Positions 34,085 to 42,471 of a stretch of 64,000 nt of DNA are shown here, one piece after another; position 1 is the stretch's first letter; every line of letters starts with the position of its first letter. The position numbers and the translations under genes are program-made. Below the pieces are notes generated by a model, which saw nothing but the letters and a program-made list of their open reading frames with translations, made no database searches and was not told the DNA's origin. Origin of the DNA: Phytohabitans sp036906915 (GTDB lineage Bacteria; Actinomycetota; Actinomycetes; Mycobacteriales; Micromonosporaceae). Location of the stretch: the NCBI RefSeq assembly GCF_036906915.1, contig NZ_JBAKHX010000004.1, positions 124,001 through 188,000 of the forward strand, given 5' to 3'.

Positions 34085-34090
34085 CCGGGT

Positions 34091-34131
34091 TCCTCGCGGA
34101 AATGTGGAGCGCGGCGGAGCATTTTCGTGGG
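34091..34131 (-). repeat. Short dispersed hairpin repeat, copy A
   Basis: About 40 nt (TCCTCGCGGAAATG … GAGCATTTTCGTGGG) match copy B at 38764-38803 with five substitutions and one indel. The AAATG/CATTT pair here is AAACG/CGTTT in copy B, a compensatory change that preserves a stem. It lies between the acyl-CoA dehydrogenase stop and the acyl-CoA ligase start. Confidence 0.6.
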
Positions 34132-34136
34132 GTGGT

Positions 34137-35351
34137 TCATTTGATCTGCATCCCGGAGATTGCCCGTGAGATCACGAGTCGCTGGATCTCGGACGTGCCC
34201 TCGAAGATCGTGTAGATCTTCGCGTCCCGATACCAGCGCTCGACCGGGTGCTCGCGCAGGAACCCGGCGCCGCCGAGAATCTGCACGGCCTTCTCGGTCA
34301 CCGACACCGCGACCTCGCCGGCCTTGAGCTTGGACATCGAGCCCTCGCCCGCGTCGAAGGCGCGGTTGTTGCGCCCCATCCACGCGGCCCGCCAGACCAG
34401 CAGCCGCGCGGCGTCGATCTCCATCTTCATGTCGGCGAGCGCGAACGCGATGGCCTGGTTCTCGATGATGGCCCGGCCGAACTGCACGCGCTCGCGGGCG
34501 TACTGCAGGGCGTACTCGTACGCCGCTCGTGCCACGCCGATCGCCTGCGCCCCCACGGTCGGGCGGGACAGCTCGAACGTCCGCATCGCAGCCTGGCCTG
34601 CGGCCCGCTGGCCGCTGCGTGCCCGGTCGAGCCGCTCCTGTAGCGCCTCACGGCCGCCGAGCAGGCACCGCCCCGGCACCCGAACCTCGTCGAGGAACAG
34701 GTCGGCGGTGTGCGAGGCACGTAGGCCCAGCTTCTTGAGCTTGCCGGGCGACGACAGTCCTGGCGTACCTGGTGGCACCACGAACGCTGCCTGTCCCCGC
34801 GAGCCGAGGGAAGGGTCGACCGTCGCGGTGACCACGTGCACGGTGGCGATCCCGCCGTTCGTGGCGTACGCCTTCTGTCCACTGAGGATCCACTCGTCGG
34901 TGGCCTCGTCGTACCGCGCCTTGGTGCGCATCGAGCCGACGTCCGAACCGGCCTCCGGCTCGGTGCTGCAGAAGGCGGCGACCGCCGGCTCGTCGACCGT
35001 GCCGAAGCACTGCGGCACCCATTCGACGAGCTGCTCCGGGGTACCGGACCCGTAGATCGCCGCGACGGCGAGCGACGTGCCGAACAGCGACAGGCCGATG
35101 CCGGCGTCTCCCCAGAAAAGCTCTTCGTTGGCGATGGGCAGCGAGATGCCGGTGGGGTCGGCCCAGCAGTTGGCGAGGAACTCGAAGCCGTAGAGCCCGA
35201 TCTTCGCCGCCTCCTGGAGCAGCGGCCACGGCGTCTCTTCGCGGGCGTCCCACTCTGCCGCGGCTGGGCGCACGACGTCTCGCGCGAAGCCGTGCACCCA
35301 GTCGCGGAGATCCCGCTGTTCCTCGTTCAGGTCGAGCGAGAACTCAGGCAT
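34137..35351 (-). CDS. Acyl-CoA dehydrogenase
   Basis: A 404-residue FAD-dependent acyl-CoA dehydrogenase. Visible blocks are the FCSTEPEAGSDVGS flavin and substrate region, GQKAYATNGG, ARERVQFGRAI, QILGGAGF and YTIFEGTSEIQ. The last contains the catalytic base at E384, the medium-chain position. It introduces the alpha-beta double bond in beta-oxidation. The ATG at 35351 lies 1 nt beyond the SCP2 stop, so the two are coupled. It presumably works with the neighbouring ligase, hydratase, reductase and thiolase to form a full cycle. Confidence 0.94.
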   Translation of the reverse strand: MPEFSLDLNEEQRDLRDWVHGFARDVVRPAAAEWDAREETPWPLLQEAAKIGLYGFEFLANCWADPTGISLPIANEELFWGDAGIGLSLFGTSLAVAAIYGSGTPEQLVEWVPQCFGTVDEPAVAAFCSTEPEAGSDVGSMRTKARYDEATDEWILSGQKAYATNGGIATVHVVTATVDPSLGSRGQAAFVVPPGTPGLSSPGKLKKLGLRASHTADLFLDEVRVPGRCLLGGREALQERLDRARSGQRAAGQAAMRTFELSRPTVGAQAIGVARAAYEYALQYARERVQFGRAIIENQAIAFALADMKMEIDAARLLVWRAAWMGRNNRAFDAGEGSMSKLKAGEVAVSVTEKAVQILGGAGFLREHPVERWYRDAKIYTIFEGTSEIQRLVISRAISGMQIK

Positions 35352-35352
35352 A

Positions 35353-35805
35353 TCAGGCCTTCGGGATGTCGAACAGGTTGGCGATGTTGGCAGCCAGGCC
35401 CAGGTCACCCTTGGCCTTGAGCTTGCCGGTCATGAACATCATCACGGGGTTGCCACCGCCCGAGACGACCTTCAGGAACTCGACCGGGCCCATGGTGAGC
35501 GTGAGCTTCGGGTCGCGGTCGGCGCTCTCCGAGACCGTGCAGGCGCCGTTCTCGATGACGACCTCGTAGGTGTCGGCACCGCCGTCCGGCCGCTCGGTGA
35601 CCGTCCAGTGGATCACCGCGTTGGTGGAGCCCGCGCGGTCCGGACGGAAGAGGGTGGGCATCCGGCCGAACACCTCGTCAAGGATCTTGCCGCGCAGGTC
35701 GCTCTGCATGACCTGCTTGATCTGCGCGTCCGGCGTGGTCTTGACGAGCTGTGCGAACTGCTTGGGGTCTACGTTGGCGAACGTAGCCGGATCGAAGTCG
35801 GTCAT
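35353..35805 (-). CDS. SCP2 sterol-binding domain protein
   Basis: A 150-residue stand-alone SCP2 domain. The segment VIHWTVTERPDGGADTYEV (beta strands), ESADRDPKLTLTM and the late GKLKAKGDLGLAANIANLF are typical. Such proteins bind sterols or acyl chains in a hydrophobic tunnel and may present them to beta-oxidation enzymes. It leads the minus-strand operon with acyl-CoA dehydrogenase and ligase. The upstream divergent gap to the TetR gene carries two operator-like sites. Substrate identity is inferred from the family only. Confidence 0.9.
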   Translation of the reverse strand: MTDFDPATFANVDPKQFAQLVKTTPDAQIKQVMQSDLRGKILDEVFGRMPTLFRPDRAGSTNAVIHWTVTERPDGGADTYEVVIENGACTVSESADRDPKLTLTMGPVEFLKVVSGGGNPVMMFMTGKLKAKGDLGLAANIANLFDIPKA

Positions 35806-35832
35806 CGGATGTGCCTCCGGGATCTGATTAAC

Positions 35833-35862
35833 TTACTCGCGCGTAACCTTACGTGCGAGTAG
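35833..35862. promoter_or_regulatory. Twin TetR-type operator sites
   Basis: Two adjacent 14-bp dyads, TTACTCGCGCGTAA (35833-35846) and TTACGTGCGAGTAG (35849-35862), lie between the divergent SCP2 and TetR genes. They share the form YTAC-N6-GTAR. The same form, CTACTCGTCAGTAG, occurs at 38736. Their placement over the TetR start supports autoregulation. Confidence 0.65.
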
Positions 35863-35876
35863 GTATGCTCGCAAGG

Positions 35877-36512
35877 GTGACAACGTCACCAACGTTCAAA
35901 CGACTGCCCCGGGCCGTGCGTGAGCAACAAATGCTCGACGCGGCGGTCCGCGTCTTCTCCCGCCGAGGGTTCCACGCAGCGAGCATGGACGAGATCGCCG
36001 AGGATGCCGGCATCTCCAAACCCATGGTGTACGCGTACCTGGGCACCAAAGAGGAGCTCTACATCGCCTGCCTGCACCGGGAGGGCACCCGGCTGATGGA
36101 GGCCATCGTGGCGGGAGTCGGCGCCGACCTCCCGCCCGACGAGCAGCTCTGGCGTGGGCTCCGGGCATTCTTCGGGTTCGTGGGCGCGCACCGGGACGGC
36201 TGGGCCGTCCTGTACCGCCAGGCGCGCGGCGAGCAGCCGTTCGCGGGCGCGCTCGCGACCATGCGCGAGCGCATCGTCCAGGTGATCGCCGCGATGCTGG
36301 CGCAGGCACTCGCCGCCGAGGGACAGGACGTCCGCGACATGGACCTCGAGGTGATGGCGTACGCCCTGGTGGGCGCCTCGGAGTCGCTGGCCGACTGGCT
36401 CGCCGACCATCCCGACGCCGACCCTGACAAGACCGCCACCCGCATGATGAACATCGCCTGGGTAGGCGCCGCCCAGCTGCTGCGCGGCGAGACCTGGCAC
36501 GCGAGGTTGTGA
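35877..36512 (+). CDS. TetR-family regulator of the lipid-catabolism block
   Basis: A TetR regulator of about 211 residues. The N-terminal HTH reads MLDAAVRVFSRRGFHAASMDEIAEDAGISKPMVYAYLGTKEELY (shown whole family pattern: helix EQQMLDAAVRVFSRRGF, then AGISKPMVYAYLG). The C-terminal helical domain would bind a ligand, probably an acyl-CoA. GTG 35877 (MTTSPTFKRL) is preferred; ATG 35865 and GTG 35853 would lie within or over the operator sites. The gene is divergent from SCP2-acyl-CoA dehydrogenase-ligase, and matching sites occur before it and in the FabG4/thiolase gap, so it likely represses the whole block. Confidence 0.88.
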   Translation: MTTSPTFKRLPRAVREQQMLDAAVRVFSRRGFHAASMDEIAEDAGISKPMVYAYLGTKEELYIACLHREGTRLMEAIVAGVGADLPPDEQLWRGLRAFFGFVGAHRDGWAVLYRQARGEQPFAGALATMRERIVQVIAAMLAQALAAEGQDVRDMDLEVMAYALVGASESLADWLADHPDADPDKTATRMMNIAWVGAAQLLRGETWHARL

Positions 36513-36603
36513 GCGCCTAGGCAGGAAGCAGCATCCTCCGGACGTCGGCGGACAGCCACGAGTGCTCCTCGAAGGCCGATGCATCGCCTTGCGTAGCGAC
36601 CGG

Positions 36604-37404
36604 TCAGCCAACCAGCCCATCGATGGCGCCGGTGAGGTGGGGCTTTCCGGACCTTGCGTCATGCAGGGCGAACGTCCAGGACGGGGCGGCCGTGAAGGCC
36701 ACCGTCGCGGGCATCAGGATCGGGAGCTTGAAAGCCACGTCCACTGTGTACGCCGCGGGCAGGCGGCCCTCCAGCGCCGCCAGGCAGCGTGCCTTGCTCC
36801 ACATGCCGTGTGCGATCGGGCGCGGGAAACCGAAGAGCCGCGCCCCGATCCGCGAGGTGTGTATCGGGTTGTGGTCGCCGGAGACGCGCGCGTAGTCGGT
36901 GCCCACGCGCGGGGCGACGCGCCACCGGGCGGACGGCGCCGGCGGTTCCGCGCGATCACCGCCGCGGACGCCGCCCTTGCCCTCCCGCTTCAGGTACGTC
37001 GAGACGCCGCGCCACACCTCGATGCCGCCCGAGGAGGCGGTGGCCACGATGTCGAACTGCCGGCCACGGTCGTGCGGCCGCAGGTCGGCGGCGCGCACCG
37101 ACAGGTCGAGCGGCTCGCTCGCGTCGATCGGGCGCAACAGCTCGATGCGGTTGGCGACGTGTACCAGACCCACCACCGGAAACGGGAAGTCCGTACCCGC
37201 CATGAGCCGCATCGCCAGCGGAAACGCCAGGATGTGCGGGTAGGTCGGCGGCAGCGCGTCGGTGAGCCGGAAGCCGCAGACCCGGTTGTAGTCGGCGAGC
37301 CGGTGCAGTTCGACTTTCACATCCCGCAGTTCGTGCACGGTGTCGGGGAGTGTGCGGGGCCGGGAGAACGCGGGGACCAGGCCGATCGCGGCGCGCAGAT
37401 ACAT
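36604..37404 (-). CDS. MaoC-like (R)-enoyl-CoA hydratase, HtdX-like
   Basis: A 266-residue double hot-dog protein. The C-terminal half has the hydratase-2 motif (DYARVSGDHNPIHTSRIGAR, then GFPRPIAHGMWS) with the catalytic Asp-His pair in SGDHNPIH. The N-terminal half is a degenerate hot dog. It hydrates trans-2-enoyl thioesters. Its ATG shares one base with the FabG stop (TGATG), and this pairing plus a divergent thiolase reproduces the Mycobacterium tuberculosis htdX-fabG4-fadA2 arrangement (Rv0241c-Rv0243). A beta-oxidation or lipid-remodelling role follows from that comparison. The 91 nt upstream of its stop, to 36513, hold nothing recognisable. Confidence 0.87.
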   Translation of the reverse strand: MYLRAAIGLVPAFSRPRTLPDTVHELRDVKVELHRLADYNRVCGFRLTDALPPTYPHILAFPLAMRLMAGTDFPFPVVGLVHVANRIELLRPIDASEPLDLSVRAADLRPHDRGRQFDIVATASSGGIEVWRGVSTYLKREGKGGVRGGDRAEPPAPSARWRVAPRVGTDYARVSGDHNPIHTSRIGARLFGFPRPIAHGMWSKARCLAALEGRLPAAYTVDVAFKLPILMPATVAFTAAPSWTFALHDARSGKPHLTGAIDGLVG

Positions 37405-38726
37405 CACGCCCCCAGCAGGCTCTGGCCGCAGACGCGGACCACGTTTCCGGTGACGCCGCCAGATGCCGGCGACGCGAACCACGCGATCGTCTCCGCCACG
37501 TCGACCGGCAGGCCGCCCTGGGACATGCTGTTCATCCGGCGGCCGGCCTCGCGGAGCATGACCGGAATCTTCGCGGTCATCCGGGTCTCGATGAACCCCG
37601 GTGCCACCGCGTTGATGGTGATTTCCCGCTCGGCCAGCACCGGCGCCATCGACTCCACGAGCCCGATCACGCCGGCTTTGCTGGTGGCGTAGTTGGTCTG
37701 GCCGCGATTGCCGGCGATTCCCGCGATCGACGCGACCCCGACCAGACGCCCGCCGTGCGGGATCAGGTCGCGGGCAAGGAGCGCGTCGTTGATGCGCTCC
37801 TGGCTGGAGAGGTTGACGTCGAGCACCGAATCCCACCGGTCGGCGTCCATCCGGGCGATCGTCTTGTCGCGGGTGATGCCGGCGTTGTGCACCACGATGT
37901 CGAGCCGGCCGTGGCGGCTCCCGATGTGGTCGACGAGCCGCCCGGGCGCGTCGGCAGCGGTGAGGTCGAGCTGATACGTGGTACCCCTGATGTCGTTGGC
38001 CACGTCGGCGAGCGCGTCGCCGGCGGCGGGCACGTCGAGCGCGACGACCTGCGCGCCGTCGCGGGCCAGGACCCGCGCGATGGCCGCGCCGATCCCCCGC
38101 GCCGCGCCGGTGACCAGCGCGACCTTGCCGTCGAGGGGCCGATCCCAGTCGGCCGGCGTCATGAAGGCGCCGGGTCCTATTCGGATGACCTGCCCCGAGA
38201 CGTACGCCGAGCGCCCGGACAGCAGGAACCGGAGCGTCGACTCGGTGGCGCCCTCCGCGCCGGGCGTCACGTAGACGAGCTGCGCGGTCGTGCCCCGCCC
38301 GAACTCCTTGCCGATACTGCGGGTCAGCCCTTCGAGGGCGCGCTGTGCGGTGGCCTCGCGCGGGGACTCGCATGCCTCCGGCGGGGTGCCCAGCACGATC
38401 ACCCGGCCCGAGGGCAGGAGCGCGCGGGCGTTCGGGTGGAAGAAGTCGAACAGGGCCTTCAGGTCGGTGGAGTCGGCGATGCCGGTGGCGTCGAAGACCA
38501 GCCCGGAGTACCGCTCGCCGTCGTTGGAGACTCCGGCCGCCTTGAGGATCGCCCTGACCGGCTCGTCAAGTCGGCCCCCGGCGGCGGATTCGACGCGCAC
38601 CGGGCCGGGTACCAGGGGGTCGCCGGGCCGGTGGCGACGCAGGTGCGGCGGTGCGGGCAGCCCCAGGCGCTTGACCAGGGCGCGGCCCGGCCCGGAGTTG
38701 GCAAAGGTCGCGTACCGATCGCTCAT
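37404..38726 (-). CDS. High-molecular-weight 3-oxoacyl reductase, FabG4-like
   Basis: A 440-residue SDR with an added N-terminal flavodoxin-like domain (about 1-190). The C-terminal ketoreductase has VTGAARGIGAAIARVLA, NAG, SSQERINDALL, the catalytic YATSK (Y346, K350) and a VAPGFIETRM segment. Length and domain order match mycobacterial FabG4 rather than the 245-residue housekeeping FabG. It interconverts 3-oxoacyl and 3-hydroxyacyl thioesters. It precedes the HtdX-like hydratase with a 1-nt overlap. A TetR-type site lies 10 nt before its ATG. Confidence 0.9.
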   Translation of the reverse strand: MSDRYATFANSGPGRALVKRLGLPAPPHLRRHRPGDPLVPGPVRVESAAGGRLDEPVRAILKAAGVSNDGERYSGLVFDATGIADSTDLKALFDFFHPNARALLPSGRVIVLGTPPEACESPREATAQRALEGLTRSIGKEFGRGTTAQLVYVTPGAEGATESTLRFLLSGRSAYVSGQVIRIGPGAFMTPADWDRPLDGKVALVTGAARGIGAAIARVLARDGAQVVALDVPAAGDALADVANDIRGTTYQLDLTAADAPGRLVDHIGSRHGRLDIVVHNAGITRDKTIARMDADRWDSVLDVNLSSQERINDALLARDLIPHGGRLVGVASIAGIAGNRGQTNYATSKAGVIGLVESMAPVLAEREITINAVAPGFIETRMTAKIPVMLREAGRRMNSMSQGGLPVDVAETIAWFASPASGGVTGNVVRVCGQSLLGA

Positions 38727-38735
38727 AGGCGTATC

Positions 38736-38749
38736 CTACTCGTCAGTAG
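38736..38749. promoter_or_regulatory. TetR-type operator site before fabG4-like/fadA2-like genes
   Basis: CTACTCGTCAGTAG, embedded in the perfect dyad CCTACT-CGTC-AGTAGG (38735-38750), lies between the divergent reductase and thiolase genes. It has the YTAC-N6-GTAR form seen twice before the TetR gene at 35833-35862. Confidence 0.6.
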
Positions 38750-38763
38750 GTTGAGTGGCGGGG

Positions 38764-38803
38764 TCCCCGCGGAAACGTGGAGCGCAGCGAAGCGTTTTGT
38801 GGG
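38764..38803 (+). repeat. Short dispersed hairpin repeat, copy B
   Basis: Matches copy A at 34091-34131: CCCCGCGGAAACGTGG, then a GCAGCGAAGC core and GTTTTGTGGG. The AAACG and CGTTT words pair to form a stem. It lies upstream of the thiolase start. Confidence 0.6.
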
Positions 38804-38827
38804 CGCCCCTAGGGAGGGGAACGCCAA

Positions 38828-40114
38828 GTGCAGACCGTCCGACGAGTCGCCGTCATCGGCGGCAACCGCATCCCGTTCGCGCGCTCCAACAGCCGGTACG
38901 CCGCGGCGTCCAACCAGGACATGCTCACCGCCGCGCTCGACGGGCTCGTGGCCCGGTACGGGCTGGCCGGCAAGCGCCTCGGCGAGGTGGCAGCCGGTGC
39001 TGTCCTCAAGCACTCGCGTGACTTCAACCTCACCCGCGAGGTGGTTCTCGGTTCGAAGCTCGACCCGCACACGCCGGCGTACGACGTGCAGCAGGCGTGC
39101 GGCACCGGCCTGGAGACGGCGCTGCTGGTCGCAAACAAGATCGCGCTCGGCCAGATCGAGGTCGGCATCGCGGGCGGCGTCGACACCACGTCCGACGCGC
39201 CGCTCCAGCTCAACGAAGACATGCGGCGCGCGCTGATCGAGATGAACGCGGCTCGCAGCCTCGGCGCGCGGCTGCGAGCCGCGGCCAAGCTGCGCCCACT
39301 CCAGCCGTTCAAGCCGCAGCTTCCGCAGAACGCCGAGCCGCGCACCGGGCTGTCGATGGGCGAGCACGCGGCCATCACCGCACGGGAGTGGGGCATCACC
39401 CGGGAAGACCAGGACGCCCTCGCGCTCGAATCGCACCGCAAGCTCGCCGCGGCGTACGACCAGGGGTTCTTCGACGACCTGGTGACGCCCTACCTCGGGC
39501 TCAAGCGCGACCAGAACCTGCGCCCGGACACCTCGCTGGAGAAGCTGGCCTCCCTCAAGCCGGTCTACGGCGTCAAGGACGGCGACGCCACGATGACCGC
39601 CGGCAACTCGACGCCGCTCACCGACGGCGCGTCGGTGGTGCTGCTCGCGTCCGAGGTCTGGGCCCGCGCGCACAACCTGCCGGTACAGGCTTGGCTCGTC
39701 GACGGCGAGACGGCGGCGGTCGATTTCGTGCACGGCGGCGAAGGGCTGCTCATGGCGCCTGCGTACGCGGTGTGCCGGCTGCTCGACCGGCGCAACCTGA
39801 AGCTCCAGGACTTCGACTTCTACGAGATCCACGAGGCGTTCGCGTCGCAGGTGCTCGCCACGCTGGCGGCGTGGGAGTCGCCCGAATACTGCAAGACCAG
39901 GCTCGGCCTCGACGCACCGCTGGGCGCGATCGACCGGTCCAAGCTCAACGTCAACGGCTCGTCGCTCGCCGCCGGGCACCCGTTCGCCGCGACCGGCGGC
40001 CGCATCCTCGCCACACTCGCCAAGCTGCTCGCCCAGAAGGGCACCAAGGGGCGCGGGCTGATCTCCATCTGCGCCGCCGGTGGCCAGGGCGTGGTGGCGA
40101 TCGTCGAACGCTGA
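38828..40114 (+). CDS. Acetyl-CoA acyltransferase (FadA2/FadI-like thiolase)
   Basis: A 428-residue thiolase. The acyl-carrying cysteine is C91 in QQACGTGLE, with the later EIHEAFAS histidine, GSSLAAGHPFAATGGR and the second cysteine in SICAAGGQG. It cleaves 3-oxoacyl-CoA to acetyl-CoA in the last step of beta-oxidation. A GTG start at 38828 is used. It is divergent from the FabG4-like gene, as fadA2 is from fabG4 in mycobacteria, and shares an operator-bearing gap with it. With the dehydrogenase, hydratase and reductase nearby the full cycle is encoded. Confidence 0.93.
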   Translation: MQTVRRVAVIGGNRIPFARSNSRYAAASNQDMLTAALDGLVARYGLAGKRLGEVAAGAVLKHSRDFNLTREVVLGSKLDPHTPAYDVQQACGTGLETALLVANKIALGQIEVGIAGGVDTTSDAPLQLNEDMRRALIEMNAARSLGARLRAAAKLRPLQPFKPQLPQNAEPRTGLSMGEHAAITAREWGITREDQDALALESHRKLAAAYDQGFFDDLVTPYLGLKRDQNLRPDTSLEKLASLKPVYGVKDGDATMTAGNSTPLTDGASVVLLASEVWARAHNLPVQAWLVDGETAAVDFVHGGEGLLMAPAYAVCRLLDRRNLKLQDFDFYEIHEAFASQVLATLAAWESPEYCKTRLGLDAPLGAIDRSKLNVNGSSLAAGHPFAATGGRILATLAKLLAQKGTKGRGLISICAAGGQGVVAIVER

Positions 40115-40131
40115 CGCCGTACCGTGGTGGC

Positions 40132-41547
40132 GTGATCCCGAACGTTCTCGCCGCCCGGTACGCATCCCCTGAGCTGGTCACCCTCTGGTCGCCGGAAGAG
40201 AAGGTACGCCTGGAGCGCCGGCTGTGGCTGGCCGTCCTGCGTGCCCAGCGCGACCTCGGCGTCGAGGTGCCCGAGGGCGTGGTCGAGGCGTACGAGGCGG
40301 TGCTCGACCAGGTCGACCTGGCGTCGATCGCGGCGCGCGAGCGGATCACCCGGCACGACGTGAAGGCGCGGATCGAGGAGTTCAGCGCGCTCGCCGGTCA
40401 CGAGCACATCCACAAGGGCATGACCTCGCGCGACCTCACCGAAAACGTCGAGCAGCTCCAGGTGCGGCAGTCGCTGGAGCTCGTACGCGACCGGGTGGTG
40501 GCGACCCTGGCGCGCCTGGCCCGGCTCGCGGTGGAGCACTCCGACCTGGTGATGGCGGGGCGCTCGCACAACGTGCCCGCGCAGGCCACCACGCTCGGCA
40601 AGCGATTCGCGTCCGCCGCCGACGAACTGCTGATCGCGTACGAGCGCCTCGAAGACCTCATCCGCTGGTACCCGTTGCGCGGCATCAAGGGCCCGGTGGG
40701 CACCGCGGCCGACCAGCTCGACCTGCTCGGTTCCTTCGAACGGGCGGCCGAGCTGGAGCGGCGCGTCGCTACGCACCTCGGCTTCAGCCGCGTGCTCGAC
40801 AGCGTCGGCCAGGTGTACCCGCGCTCGATCGACCTGGCCGTGGTGTCCGCCTTGGCGCAGGTCGCCGCCGCCCCATCGTCGCTGGCCGCCACGATCCGGC
40901 TGATGGTCGGGCAGGAGCTGGTCACCGAGGGGTTCAAGCCCGGTCAGGTCGGCTCCTCCGCGATGCCACACAAGATGAACACCCGGTCGAGCGAACGCGT
41001 CAACGGGTTCGCGGTGATCATCCGGGGTTACCTGTCGATGGTCGGTGAGCTCGCCGGCGACCAGTGGAACGAGGGCGACGTCTCGTGCTCGGTGGTGCGC
41101 CGGGTCGCGTTGCCGGACTCGTTCTTCGCCGCCGACGGCCTGTTCCAGACGTTCTTGACGGTGCTCGACGAGTTCGGCGCGTACCCCGCCGTGATCGCCC
41201 GCGAGCTCGACCGGTACCTGCCGTTCCTCTCGACCACGAAGGTCCTGGTCGCGGCCGTGCGGCGCGGCGTGGGGCGGGAAACGGCGCATGAGGCGATCAA
41301 GGAACACGCGGTGGCCGTGGCGCTCGACATGCGCGAAAAGGGCGTCGCGGAGAACGACCTCTTCGACCGGCTGGCGCACGACCAGCGCCTCGGCCTGACC
41401 CGCGCCGAAATCGACACCCTGGTGGCCGACCGGTCCGCTTTCGTTGGTGCCGCCCAAGCCCAGGTGACGGCCGTGGCCGAGAGGGTCGCGCAGGTCGTCG
41501 CGGACCATCCGGAGGCCGCCGCGTACGCACCCGATCCCATCCTTTGA
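40132..41547 (+). CDS. purB: Adenylosuccinate lyase
   Basis: A 471-residue fumarase/aspartase-superfamily enzyme. Recognised parts are the N-terminal AARYASPELVTLWSPEEK, the helix H…HIHKGMTSRDLTEN, GRSHNVPAQATTLGKRF with the catalytic histidine, and the signature loop GSSAMPHKMNTRSSE with the catalytic serine. It removes fumarate from SAICAR and adenylosuccinate in purine synthesis. The GTG start lies 17 nt after the thiolase stop. It ends at a convergent gap containing a 57-nt hairpin repeat. Confidence 0.95.
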   Translation: MIPNVLAARYASPELVTLWSPEEKVRLERRLWLAVLRAQRDLGVEVPEGVVEAYEAVLDQVDLASIAARERITRHDVKARIEEFSALAGHEHIHKGMTSRDLTENVEQLQVRQSLELVRDRVVATLARLARLAVEHSDLVMAGRSHNVPAQATTLGKRFASAADELLIAYERLEDLIRWYPLRGIKGPVGTAADQLDLLGSFERAAELERRVATHLGFSRVLDSVGQVYPRSIDLAVVSALAQVAAAPSSLAATIRLMVGQELVTEGFKPGQVGSSAMPHKMNTRSSERVNGFAVIIRGYLSMVGELAGDQWNEGDVSCSVVRRVALPDSFFAADGLFQTFLTVLDEFGAYPAVIARELDRYLPFLSTTKVLVAAVRRGVGRETAHEAIKEHAVAVALDMREKGVAENDLFDRLAHDQRLGLTRAEIDTLVADRSAFVGAAQAQVTAVAERVAQVVADHPEAAAYAPDPIL

Positions 41548-41598
41548 GGGACGCCGCGGATGTCCGACAGATCGGGTACCGGTAAGGATCATCGCATC

Positions 41599-41655
41599 GA
41601 TCAAGGGCAATGGCACGTGGAATGGAGATCGAACCACGTGCCATTGCCCTTGATC
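41599..41655 (+). repeat. 57-nt hairpin repeat, copy 3 (perfect arms)
   Basis: The two 22-nt arms are exactly complementary (left begins GATCAAGGGCAATGG, right ends CCATTGCCCTTGATC) with a 13-nt loop AATGGAGATCGAA. It lies between the convergent purB and protease genes. Inner arm bases differ from copy 4 (ATG here, AAG there) with matching changes on the other arm. Confidence 0.88.
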
Positions 41656-41680
41656 GGCGGAACCGGGAAGCGGGAGAAGG

Positions 41681-42361
41681 TCAGACGCCCGCGGTCGAGC
41701 GGATCCAGTCGCGGTTGAACGCGACGCTGCCGTAGTTCTGGATGTTGACGCCGTTGGCCGTGGAGGCCACGCCGACCTGGGCGCCGTTGTAGAACTCAGG
41801 GCCGCCCGAGTCGCCGCGCCACGCGTTTCCGTTGATCGCGGTGCTGCGGATCGCGCGGCCACCGTACGCGTCCGACACGCTGGTGCTGGTCACTCGCACC
41901 GACGCGGTCTTGAGCTGGCTGGAGGCCCCGCAGCCGCTGTAGCAGGTCATGCCCCAGCCGTAGATCGAGTTGGTCGAGCCCACCGGCGGGTCACTGCTCG
42001 CCAGGGTCACGTAGCTGGTGCTGACGCTGCTGCTGAGCCGCATGAGGGCCAGGTCGTACCGGCCATAGCTGGCGCTGACCGTGCGGGTGACGCCGCCCGA
42101 CGAGCGCAGGACGCTGCCGACGCGCACCGACATGCTGCCGCTGACGCAGTGCCGCGCGGTCAGCACCCAGTTCGGGGCGATGATGGTGCCGGAGCAGGTG
42201 AACGAGCCGCCGCTGAAGACCGCGGCCGCCCATGGTGCCGAAGAGACGGTGCTGCCACCGATGATGTACGGCTCCACGTCAGCGGCGACCGCGGCGCTGG
42301 GCGCGGCCACGGCCGCGGCGGCCGCGGTGGCGAGTGCCGTCACGGCTAGGCGCATGCGCAT
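41681..42361 (-). CDS. Secreted trypsin-like (S1) serine protease
   Basis: A 226-residue chymotrypsin-fold protease. A signal peptide (residues 1 to about 27, ending AAVAA) is followed by a short propiece and the mature-type N-terminus IIGGSTV. The catalytic triad is H71 in LTARHC, D103 in YDLALM and S185 in RGDSGGP. Cysteine pairs around the histidine and in MTCYSGCG suggest disulfides. Its strong ribosome site AAAGGAGGT supports ATG 42361. It resembles Streptomyces secreted trypsin-like and alpha-lytic-type enzymes; specificity is not clear. It would act on external protein during growth or development. Confidence 0.92.
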   Translation of the reverse strand: MRMRLAVTALATAAAAAVAAPSAAVAADVEPYIIGGSTVSSAPWAAAVFSGGSFTCSGTIIAPNWVLTARHCVSGSMSVRVGSVLRSSGGVTRTVSASYGRYDLALMRLSSSVSTSYVTLASSDPPVGSTNSIYGWGMTCYSGCGASSQLKTASVRVTSTSVSDAYGGRAIRSTAINGNAWRGDSGGPEFYNGAQVGVASTANGVNIQNYGSVAFNRDWIRSTAGV

Positions 42362-42459
42362 GGTGGACCTCCTTTGTGAGGGGTTTGGGACACGCTAGGA
42401 CGCATCGACACCTGTCGACAAGGATCCGATCCAGGTCATACGACGGCGTGATGGCCAGG

Positions 42460-42465
42460 TATGAT
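42460..42465 (+). promoter_or_regulatory. Likely -10 box for the riboswitch transcript
   Basis: TATGAT at 42460-42465 is a near-perfect -10 box placed about 7 nt before the predicted 5' end of the riboswitch. The -35 region is not obvious. Confidence 0.45.
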
Positions 42466-42471
42466 CGCTTC

